Under the pieces are notes generated by a model. The model ran no database searches, had not been told where the DNA came from, and worked only from the letters and a program-made list of their open reading frames with translations. The position numbers were made by a program, and so were the translations under genes. From Methanococci archaeon (GTDB taxonomy: Archaea; AGJL01; Methanococci; Methanococcales; Methanocaldococcaceae), in assembly GCA_013153845.1 (NCBI GenBank), contig JAADDS010000063.1:1-64000 (forward strand): a stretch of 64,000 nucleotides of DNA, given 5' to 3'. Shown here piece by piece: positions 57,135 to 64,000 of this stretch (position 1 is the first letter of the stretch; each line of letters begins with the position of its first letter).

Positions 57135-57478
57135 AATAATCCTCCTCCATATTTTTTAAATGTTTTTAAATTGAAAATTACACACATTGTTAAGTTAAAA
57201 AATGAAAATTGTATGGAGTAAAATGTTAAAATAGAACCATTCTAAAATTTTTATTTATTTAATTTGATTACTTATCTATTTTTATTTTTAATTATTTCTA
57301 TTAAATTATTGTTTAATGACGGTTTATAATTGTTTTGATATGGTTTTGTTTGCATCTATAAACATAAATAGTGATTCTAAAAAATACTTAAATAGTTATA
57401 CATACTCATTTTTATATCTTTTTATTTTATCCTTATATTTTTATTTTTTGAGTTGTTGAGGGTTTTATTAAGGAATTT
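57135..57478. other. Intergenic region between aCPSF1 and psmB
   Basis: AT-rich, with no gene visible. Minus-strand T-rich runs near the psmB stop fit an archaeal U-tract terminator, and TATA-like A/T stretches for aCPSF1 are present but none stands out. Confidence 0.45.
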
Positions 57479-58150
57479 TTATTTGCTTTTTTTCCTTCTT
57501 TTTGTAGTTTTCTTCTTAGATTTCGATTTATCATTTTCTAATAATTTAGTTATCTCTTCATCACTTAGTAATTTAACGCCATCTTTTGTAATAACTGCCA
57601 CAGAAACTCCATTTCCAGAATAAGTATCTCTTTCCATTGCTGATTTTAATGCCTTTAACGCTAATTTTAATCCTTCTTCTATTGACATATCCCTATCATA
57701 CTCCGCCTCTAAAACCCCGTAGGCAATTGGAGAACCAGAACCTGTCGATGTAAAGGTTTTTTCTTCATTCATTCCTCCAAGTGGATCTAAGGAGAATAAT
57801 TTAGGCCCATCTGTAAGATCATAGCCCCCTATAATTATCTGAGTTAAAAAAGGAAACATTCTGCTTGAATGTAGGATATTGCTTAATAAAGTAGCACAAG
57901 CTCTTGGAGAGATGTTTTTACCAGTTCTCATTTTATACAATCTTGCTTCTGCGATTAATGCCCTAACTATTGCTTGGGCATCCCCTACACTTCCTGCGAT
58001 AGTCATTGCAATGTAATCATCTATCTTATATAATTTTTTTGCCTCTTTATCTGCTATCAGATTTCCCATTGATGCCCTTTTATCTGTCGCTAAGATCACA
58101 GCATCATCACAGATCAAACCGACGGTGGTTGTTCCTTTCATTGTATCCAT
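57479..58150 (-). CDS. psmB: Proteasome beta subunit
   Basis: A 223-residue catalytic 20S subunit. A six-residue propeptide (MDTMKG) is removed to expose the nucleophilic threonine in [23 protein letters not shown]; the catalytic lysine and aspartate follow in DKRAS and GSPIAYG-type segments. The C-terminus is a long basic tail ([16 protein letters not shown]), more charged than the core. ATG lies after AAGGTGAAAAA. The alpha subunit is not in the window. Confidence 0.97.
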   Translation of the reverse strand: MDTMKGTTTVGLICDDAVILATDKRASMGNLIADKEAKKLYKIDDYIAMTIAGSVGDAQAIVRALIAEARLYKMRTGKNISPRACATLLSNILHSSRMFPFLTQIIIGGYDLTDGPKLFSLDPLGGMNEEKTFTSTGSGSPIAYGVLEAEYDRDMSIEEGLKLALKALKSAMERDTYSGNGVSVAVITKDGVKLLSDEEITKLLENDKSKSKKKTTKRRKKSK

Positions 58151-58318
58151 TTTTTCACCTTATCATTAAAATTATTAATTTTAAATTAAAGTTTATTTTA
58201 TAAAATTTAAATTTATCTAATTTTTTATTTAATTTTATTTTTATGTGGTTAGTGTAGAGTTATTTAACGGCTATTCTTACACCATGTAAATAGGTTTATT
58301 TAAAAAAATTAAAAAGCA

Positions 58319-59686
58319 TTAGTATGTCTTTGCTATTGCGATATACTTCTTTCCTTTATACTCTGTCTCTCCTAAAATAGTTGCCTCTACTTTCTCTTCA
58401 AGGTCCTCTTTATATATCTCCCTATCGTATGGAATTAATACAACCCCTCTTTTTTCAGATAAAATATTTTTAATTTTTCCAAAATCTGCATCTTCAAGCA
58501 TTGTTATATATTCCTCAAATTTTTTATAAGCTTTATCTTTAATATTTTCCATAATATTATTTAAAGTTTTTTCTATTATATCTTCTAATTGCTCATCTTC
58601 AACTTGAAATTTTTCCATCGTGTCTCTCCTAAATATTGTTATCTTTCCACTTTCTATATCTTTCGGCCCTACTTCGATTCTTAAAGGAACTCCTTTTATT
58701 TCCCAATCGTAAAACTTCTTTCCAGGCCTTATATCTCTATCATCAATATAAACTCTGTATTTATCTTTTAACCTCTCATAGATCTCTTTTGATTTTTCCA
58801 TAACCATTTCTTTTTTTCCTTTAAAGATCAGTGGAACAATTACTATCTGTAGAGGAGCAACTACTGGAGGGAGAATTAATCCTTTCTCATCTCCATGAAT
58901 TGCGATAATTGAAGCAATAACTCTATCCGATATTCCATAACAGGTTTGATATGCAAAATCTTTATCTCCGGTTGGGGTTTCGAATATAATTTCAAAGGTT
59001 TTAGAGAAATTTTGCCCTAAATTATGGACAGTTGCTATTTGCATAACCCTTCCATCTGGAAATATTGTATCAAATGCCATCGTATACTCTGCTCCTGGAA
59101 ATTTATCCCATTCTGGCCTTTTTGAGATTAAGTAAGGAATACCCAAAGTATCAAAGAATTTTTTATAAATAGATATTGCCTCTTCAACTTGTTTTTCTGC
59201 TTCTTCTTTTGTTGAATGTGCTGTGTGTGCCTCTTTAAATGTCATTATCTCTCTTAATCTAATTAAAGGTCTGGTGTGTTTCGTTTCATATCTAAATGTA
59301 TTAACTATTTGATATACTTTTATCGGAAGATCTGTATGGACTTTAACCCATAATTTCATCATATAATATATTGGTGTTTCTGATGTTGGTCTTAATGCCA
59401 ATTTAACATCTAACGGAGTTTTTCCACCATGAGTTACCCAGTAAACCTCATCTTCAAATCCTTTTATATGCTCTGCCTCTTTTGCCAATAGATCCTCTGG
59501 AATTAACATTGGAAATAATGTTTCATCGTGCCCTGTTTCATCTAACAATCTCCTTATTAGTTCAAATGCATATCTTCTGATTTTAAATCCATATGGAAGA
59601 TAAACCCCACACCCTTTTATAGGGTATCTTACATCATAAATTCCTGCCTTTTCTAAAATATCAGAATACCACTCTGAAAAATCCAA
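58319..59686 (-). CDS. proS: Prolyl-tRNA synthetase
   Basis: A 455-residue class II synthetase of the archaeal/eukaryotic type. Motif 1 [20 protein letters not shown], motif 2 [18 protein letters not shown], motif 3 [11 protein letters not shown]-like [24 protein letters not shown], then the anticodon-binding domain ([20 protein letters not shown]) and a C-terminal zinc-like domain ending AIAKTY. The start is TTG at 59686, just after AGGTGAAATT; this gives [10 protein letters not shown], the length I recall for M. jannaschii. A TATA box (TTATATAAAA on the minus strand) lies at 59771-59782. Confidence 0.96.
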   Translation of the reverse strand: MDFSEWYSDILEKAGIYDVRYPIKGCGVYLPYGFKIRRYAFELIRRLLDETGHDETLFPMLIPEDLLAKEAEHIKGFEDEVYWVTHGGKTPLDVKLALRPTSETPIYYMMKLWVKVHTDLPIKVYQIVNTFRYETKHTRPLIRLREIMTFKEAHTAHSTKEEAEKQVEEAISIYKKFFDTLGIPYLISKRPEWDKFPGAEYTMAFDTIFPDGRVMQIATVHNLGQNFSKTFEIIFETPTGDKDFAYQTCYGISDRVIASIIAIHGDEKGLILPPVVAPLQIVIVPLIFKGKKEMVMEKSKEIYERLKDKYRVYIDDRDIRPGKKFYDWEIKGVPLRIEVGPKDIESGKITIFRRDTMEKFQVEDEQLEDIIEKTLNNIMENIKDKAYKKFEEYITMLEDADFGKIKNILSEKRGVVLIPYDREIYKEDLEEKVEATILGETEYKGKKYIAIAKTY

Positions 59687-59950
59687 AATTTCACCTCTGT
59701 TGATTTTAGCCAATATCTATTTCCTATTGACATTACTCTTTTAAATTTTTTATTAATCTTTTATTATTCCTTTTATATAAATATACGAATATAATAAAAC
59801 TTCTGCTTCAATTTAATCAACCTTATTAGTAAAAAGAGATCTAATTTTAGTTATTTATTTAAATCGTTATTTTATATCGCGTCTCATATTCATATAACAA
59901 AATGTGATGATTTTAATTTAAGATGATAGAAACCTTATCAAAATAAACGC

Positions 59951-60677
59951 TTTCCATCCTCCAAGAGGTCTGATTTTAACAAATATTTTAGGTTATAAAA
60001 CAATATATTTTCCTTCAATAACAATTTCCATCCTTCAAGAGGTCTGATTTTAACTTTAACATGAATTATTGGCTGAATTGAACAATATGGAAAATATTTC
60101 CATCCTTCAAGAGGTCTGATTTTAACATTTTTGTAATAAACGATTTAAATAATATAGAAAAAATTTCCATCCTTCAAGAGGTCTGATTTTAACGCTTAAA
60201 GTCCTGATTTCCATACCAATTGCTGTTTATTTCCATCCTTCAAGAGGTCTGATTTTAACTATAATTCCATATATCCCTATAACTCTTAACAATAAATTTC
60301 CATCCTTCAAGAGGTCTGATTTTAACTTTTTGGGATTTTCTTAACTGTTTCAATTAATCCTCATTTCCATCCTTCAAGAGGTCTGATTTTAACAACTTGT
60401 TGGACACGCTTGTGTCTCTCTTAAACAGCAATATTTCCATCCTTCAAGAGGTCTGATTTTAACCAATTTCAAATATTAGTTCATAATTATCTTCTTCAAA
60501 AATTAAATTTCCATCCTTCAAGAGGTCTGATTTTAACTTCTTTTCCTGTATTTATCATTAAAATTCACAAGTAATTTCCATCCTTCAAGAGGTCTGATTT
60601 TAACGCACCTGCAAAGGCAAAAAAGGCAACAATAAAAGCGTTAAAAATTTCCATCCTTCAAGAGGTCTGATTTTAAC
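59951..60677 (-). CRISPR. CRISPR array with 11 repeats and 10 spacers
   Basis: 30-nt repeats (plus strand TTTCCATCCTTCAAGAGG followed by TCTGATTTTAAC, usually with an A before them) start at 59951, 60025, 60097, 60164, 60230, 60297, 60364, 60434, 60508, 60575 and 60648. Spacers are about 36-44 nt and all differ. The leader-distal repeat alone has CCTCCAAGAGG. The leader lies to the right, so transcription is leftward and the repeat reads GTTAAAATCAGACCTCTTG then AAGGATGGAAA on the minus strand, of the M. jannaschii type. No cas genes are near. I recognise no spacer target. Confidence 0.98.
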
Positions 60678-61052
60678 AAGTGGCATTTTTCAAACATAAT
60701 CAATATTTATTCTCTTCATACATATGCTTTTCTATCAATAATTTTTCTACCCCTAAATAACCCCTTTTCTTTATAAACCCTATAACAAAACAATTCAGAC
60801 GTGTATTTAAAAAACAACAATAAATAATAAACAAAAACAGATAACTAAAATAATCAACCGTGGATTTCTAAAAACAACCACAAACAATTAAAAACTCTAA
60901 AAAATCTCCATAATCAAAAACATCTAAATATATGAAATAATAAAATAAGCCACCCCTTCGAAACCCCCTAAAAACAAATAAAAAATAAAAACTAAGACAA
61001 AAAACCAAAAACACAAAAAACAAAAACAAACAACAAGTTAAATAAAAAAACA
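60678..61052 (-). repeat. CRISPR leader (long repeat), copy C
   Basis: About 375 bases between the first repeat of the 11-unit array and the upstream region of purB. From 60738 it is nearly the same as copy A at the left edge of the window (about nine in ten bases by eye). The 60 bases next to the array are only loosely similar to those of copy B. The plus strand has very few G. The frame at 60868-61056 is not a gene; it is an artefact of the T/G-rich composition. Confidence 0.88.
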
Positions 61053-61125
61053 ACATATGGTTAAAATATAAAAAGCATTATCAATTTATTAGAAAATGGG
61101 TGTAATAAATCTATTTGGTGAGAAG

Positions 61126-62472
61126 ATGGCTGTGCATCCGATTGATTATAGATATGGAACAGAAGAAATGAAGGGAATATGGGAAGAAGAAAATAAATTG
61201 GAGAAAATGTTAAAGGTAGAGGCGGCATTAGCCAAGGCACAGGCAGAACTTGGATTAATTCCAAAGGAAGCGGCAGAAGAGATAAACAAAAAAGCATCAA
61301 TCAAGTATGTAAAATTGGATAGGGTTAAAGAAATTGAGAGACAGACAAAACATGATGTTGTTGCGATGATTAGAGCTTTGGCAGAGGTATGTGAGGGAAA
61401 TGCAGGAGAGTATATTCACTTTGGGGCTACATCAAACGATATTGTGGATACTGCCAACTCTCTCTTATTAAAAGAATCTATCGAGATTATTGAAGATAAA
61501 TTAAAGCAGTTAAGAGATATTTTATTAGATAAAGCAGAAGAGCATAAATATACTGTTTGTGTTGGAAGAACCCATGGACAGCATGCAATTCCAACAACCT
61601 ACGGAATGAGATTTGCTCTATGGGCGGCTGAAATTGACAGACACTTAGAGAGGTTAAATGAAGCAAAAAAGAGGATATGTGTTTCTATGATTACAGGGGC
61701 TGTTGGAACAATGGCAGCCATGGGAGAGAAAGGATTAGAGGTGCATAAAAGAGTAGCTGAGATCTTGGGTTTAGAGCCGGTTTTAATTTCAAACCAAGTT
61801 ATACAAAGAGATAGACATGCAGAGTTTGTCTTTTTATTGTCTTTAATTGCACAAACATTAAATAAAATTGGTATCACAGTTAGAAGTATGCAAAGAACTG
61901 AAATTGGAGAATTGGAAGAGGAGTTTGATCCTACAAAACAGACAGGATCATCTACAATGCCACACAAGAGAAACCCTATAACATTTGAGCAGATTTGCGG
62001 TTTATCAAGGGTTGTAAAATCACTATGCATTGCTGAAATGGATAATATTCCACTTTGGGAGGAGAGGGACTTAACAAACTCATCAGCTGAGAGATGTATA
62101 TTTGCGGAGGTTTGCGTTTTAACAGATCATATATTAAATTTGGCAATTAAAGGGATTAAAAAATTGAGGGTAAATAAAGAAAATGTCGAGAGAAATTTAA
62201 ACTTAACAAAAGGGCTTATAATGGCTGAGAGGATAATGATAGAGTTGGCTAAAAGAGGAATGGGTAGACAAACAGCTCATGAGATTGTAAGGCAGTGTGC
62301 AATGAAGGCCTATGATGAAAAAAGGCACTTAAAAGATGTTTTATTAGAAAATGAAGAAGTTATGAAGTATTTAACAAAGGAAGAGTTGGAAAAGTTGATG
62401 GATCCTAAGACATACATCGGATTAGCTCCGCAAATCGTTGATGAAGTGATTAAAACTCTAAAAAATAAATAA
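61126..62472 (+). CDS. purB: Adenylosuccinate lyase
   Basis: A 448-residue fumarase-superfamily enzyme that splits SAICAR and adenylosuccinate in purine synthesis. Signature GSSTMPHKRNPITFEQICGLSR at about residues 275-295, with FGATSNDIVDTANSLLL and GRTHGQHAIPTTYG carrying the other active-site residues. ATG 61126 follows TTGGTGAGAAG. A diverged copy of its last 18 codons recurs 151 bases downstream. Confidence 0.96.
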   Translation: MAVHPIDYRYGTEEMKGIWEEENKLEKMLKVEAALAKAQAELGLIPKEAAEEINKKASIKYVKLDRVKEIERQTKHDVVAMIRALAEVCEGNAGEYIHFGATSNDIVDTANSLLLKESIEIIEDKLKQLRDILLDKAEEHKYTVCVGRTHGQHAIPTTYGMRFALWAAEIDRHLERLNEAKKRICVSMITGAVGTMAAMGEKGLEVHKRVAEILGLEPVLISNQVIQRDRHAEFVFLLSLIAQTLNKIGITVRSMQRTEIGELEEEFDPTKQTGSSTMPHKRNPITFEQICGLSRVVKSLCIAEMDNIPLWEERDLTNSSAERCIFAEVCVLTDHILNLAIKGIKKLRVNKENVERNLNLTKGLIMAERIMIELAKRGMGRQTAHEIVRQCAMKAYDEKRHLKDVLLENEEVMKYLTKEELEKLMDPKTYIGLAPQIVDEVIKTLKNK

Positions 62473-62474
62473 AA
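62411..62474 (+). repeat. Direct repeat, copy 1: 3' end of purB
   Basis: The last 64 bases of purB with its stop codon match 62562-62625 at 57 of 64 positions; the final 34 are identical. See the second copy. Confidence 0.8.
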
Positions 62475-62494
62475 TCAAGGGCAAACATTAATTT

Positions 62495-62554
62495 ACACCT
62501 CCGAGCGTATGCGGAGAGGTGTTAGTTTTGATGAACCTTTATTAAAGGTTCATC
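62495..62554 (+). terminator. Two hairpins downstream of purB
   Basis: The first hairpin (62495-62522) pairs ACACCT with AGGTGT and CCG with CGG, with a two-base bulge, and is GC-rich for this genome. The second (62530-62554) is a perfect 11-bp stem, GATGAACCTTT with AAAGGTTCATC, loop ATT. They lie between the two copies of the purB end, and probably stop or stabilise its transcript. Confidence 0.5.
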
Positions 62555-62561
62555 CTAAGGG

Positions 62562-62625
62562 CATATATTGGATCAGCCCCTAAAATAGTTGATGAAGTGA
62601 TTAAAACTCTAAAAAATAAATAAAA
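62562..62625 (+). pseudogene. Remnant of a second purB 3' end
   Basis: This copy still reads in frame as YIGSAPKIVDEVIKTLKNK then stop, against YIGLAPQIVDEVIKTLKNK at the end of purB. Of seven base differences, five are silent. That pattern fits two protein-coding alleles that diverged under selection, so this is likely the tail of an older or foreign purB left after recombination, not a fresh tandem slip. Confidence 0.6.
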
Positions 62626-62681
62626 TTGAGAAATATTTTTTGCCTGTTATTATTCTCTTCCAATTTTTTAGAGGGATTTTT

Positions 62682-63323
62682 ATGGGTTTTATGGGAGCAA
62701 TATCAAAAGATGGACTTAATATTGCAAATAAATCAAGGGAAATAGTTAGAAATAAAATAAAAGATGTCTTAGGGGATAAAATAAATAACTTTAACGATGA
62801 GGAGATGGGAATTATAGAGAGAGTGGTTCATGCAACTGCCGATCCTGAGTATGCCAAACTTTTAGTATTTAAAAATAATCCAATAGAGGAAGGAATTAAA
62901 GCAGTAAAAGAAAAAAGACCGATAATTGTTGATGTAAATATGATTAAAGCAGGGATTAGATATGATAACGTTAAATGCTTTATAGATCATCCCGATGTTT
63001 TTGAAATAGCTAAAAAAGAAGGAATAACAAGAGCAGTTGCCTCAATGAGATTAGCAAAGGACTTAATAGATGATGGAATTGTAGTTATTGGAAATGCTCC
63101 AACGGCATTATTTGAAGTTATAAGGTTAATTAAAGAAGAGGATATATATCCAAGATTAGTTATAGGAGTTCCAGTAGGGTTCGTTCAAGCAGCAGAGTCA
63201 AAAGAAGAACTCAGAAAGCTAAACATACCTAATATCTCAACAGTTGGACCAAAAGGTGGAACTCCTGTGGCAGTTTCGATAATAAACGGCATTATTGCCT
63301 ATGCAAAAAAAGGAAAAGCTTAA
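62682..63323 (+). CDS. cbiC: Precorrin-8X / cobalt-precorrin-8 methylmutase CbiC
   Basis: A 213-residue enzyme moving a methyl from C-11 to C-12 in corrin synthesis. The catalytic histidine is in IIERVVHATADPEYAKLL at about residue 43; DVNMIKAGI and GNAPTALFEVIRLI and the end VGPKGGTPVAVSIINGI are conserved. Methanogens need the corrinoid in their methyltransferases. Start ATG 62682 lies after GAGGGATTTT. thiI follows after nine bases. Confidence 0.95.
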   Translation: MGFMGAISKDGLNIANKSREIVRNKIKDVLGDKINNFNDEEMGIIERVVHATADPEYAKLLVFKNNPIEEGIKAVKEKRPIIVDVNMIKAGIRYDNVKCFIDHPDVFEIAKKEGITRAVASMRLAKDLIDDGIVVIGNAPTALFEVIRLIKEEDIYPRLVIGVPVGFVQAAESKEELRKLNIPNISTVGPKGGTPVAVSIINGIIAYAKKGKA

Positions 63324-63332
63324 GGGGAGAAG

Positions 63333-64000
63333 ATGGAAATATTAGTTAGATATGGAGAGATTGGGTTAAAATCTACTCCAATTAGAAGAAATTTAGAAGA
63401 AATTTTAAGAAAGAACATTATAAAACTATTCAGAAAGTATGAAATAGATGCTGATGTTATAATATTACATAGAAGATTACTTATTAAATTAAATACTAAA
63501 AATAAGGAAGATTTAGCAATAAAACTATTAAAAAAGGTTTCAGGGATTGTTTCATATAGTCCAGTTTATGAATGTAAGTTGGATATTGAGGAGATCTCAA
63601 ACACAGCCATCCAACTGCTAAGAAAAAAGATAAAATCTCTAAATATTGGAGATAACGCTAAAAATATAACGTTTGCAGTTAAAACAAAGAGAAGTTATAA
63701 AAAATTCCCATACACATCAGTTGAAGTAAATGAAAAGGTTGGAGAGAAAGTTATTGAAAAACTTGGGTTAAATGTTGATTTAGAAAACCCGGATATTGTA
63801 ATTGGTATTGAGATATTAAAAGATAGAGCATATGTTTTTACTGAAAAATACGAGGGTATTGGGGGCTTACCTGCTGGAAGTCAAGGAAGGGCACTCTGTT
63901 TAATATCTGATGGAATAGATAGTCCTGTTGCAACTTTTATGATGATTAAGAGAGGTTGTAGGGTTGTTTTATTACATTTGAAGATGAGCGAAGAGGCATT
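63333..64000 (+). CDS. thiI: tRNA 4-thiouridine sulfurtransferase ThiI (cut by the window end)
   Basis: The first 222 codons are present. N-terminal ferredoxin-like and THUMP domains (about residues 1-165; RYGEIGLKSTPIRRNLEE, FAVKTKRSYKKFPYTS) are followed by the start of the PP-loop pyrophosphatase domain with LISDGIDSPVATFMMIKRG at about residues 190-208. ThiI adenylates U8 of tRNA and adds sulfur. Whether a rhodanese domain is present cannot be seen; most archaeal forms lack it. ATG follows AAGGGGAGAAG. Confidence 0.94.
   Translation, partial: MEILVRYGEIGLKSTPIRRNLEEILRKNIIKLFRKYEIDADVIILHRRLLIKLNTKNKEDLAIKLLKKVSGIVSYSPVYECKLDIEEISNTAIQLLRKKIKSLNIGDNAKNITFAVKTKRSYKKFPYTSVEVNEKVGEKVIEKLGLNVDLENPDIVIGIEILKDRAYVFTEKYEGIGGLPAGSQGRALCLISDGIDSPVATFMMIKRGCRVVLLHLKMSEEA

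Noticed and set aside
59901-59935. GTGATGA and GATGATA resembling box C of a C/D guide RNA
   Set aside because: No CTGA box D or D' lies at the right distance before the CRISPR repeat begins.
60868-61056. Phe/Leu-rich frame inside CRISPR leader C
   Set aside because: It results from the T/G-rich minus strand of the leader; the frame is not kept in copies A and B.

Overview
The window is AT-rich archaeal DNA from a hyperthermophilic, methanogenic member of the Methanococcales, most likely Methanocaldococcus or a close relative. The evidence is: archaeal-type ribosomal proteins (S4e, L32e, L19e); aCPSF1/FttA, an archaeal proteasome beta subunit, archaeosine transglycosylase TgtA and Trm56; methanogen cofactor genes (cofG for F420, an mfnE-type kinase for methanofuran, cbiC); two Ehb/Mrp-like membrane subunits; near-universal GGTGAT-type ribosome binding sites; and CRISPR loci with the roughly 370-nt leader ('long repeat') typical of M. 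jannaschii. Gene order agrees, from memory, with several M. jannaschii blocks (MJ0458-0480, MJ0436-0446, MJ1081-1084, MJ1029-1031, MJ1236-1238).

Layout. 1-6390 is accessory: a CRISPR leader at the left edge; a minus-strand cassette of two about 50-residue membrane peptides sharing an MC[AT]P start, a radical SAM enzyme, a polytopic membrane protein and a membrane-anchored TPR protein; a divergent small membrane protein; nif3; and a short decaying CRISPR array with its leader. 6394-11067 holds a methyltransferase, a beta-CASP nuclease, purT, an MrpF-like subunit and a glycosyltransferase. 11180-25398 is a translation/secretion block: mfnE, a zinc micro-protein, EF-1beta, then L22-S3-L29-aIF1-Rpp29-S17-L14-L24-S4e-L5-S14-S8-L6-L32e-L19e-L18-S5-L30-L15-SecY-AdkA-EMC3-like. 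25506-30351 holds an NYN protein, a zinc ribbon protein, dph2, a DRG-type GTPase, an ArsR regulator and a MobB-like protein. 30568-37154 is a cell-surface glycan/membrane cluster: UPF0104, a TctA-like protein, two large GT-C-like membrane proteins and a GT2. 37486-54995 is mostly housekeeping (aroE, rsmA, coaD, cofG, aIF1A, rio1, pno1, hypB, trm14, tgtA, trm56). 55230-59686 carries aCPSF1, psmB and proS on the minus strand. 59951-61052 is an 11-repeat CRISPR array with leader, followed by purB, cbiC and the start of thiI. No cas genes, tRNAs, rRNAs or transposases were found.

Three regions stand out. (1) The 342-3813 cassette looks like a peptide-modification or surface system: tiny exported-looking peptides beside a radical SAM enzyme with extra C-terminal cysteines. 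(2) The gene for RNase P subunit Rpp29 has a GC-rich structured leader and is bracketed by a perfect 12-nt inverted repeat whose 5' arm ends two bases before the start codon. (3) purB is followed by a diverged, still in-frame copy of its own last codons beyond two hairpins, which looks like the scar of gene replacement next to a CRISPR locus.

Functions are read from motifs, lengths and context only; no database search was possible. Starts were chosen by the GGTG-type Shine-Dalgarno sequence, which often moves the start inward from the longest open frame.
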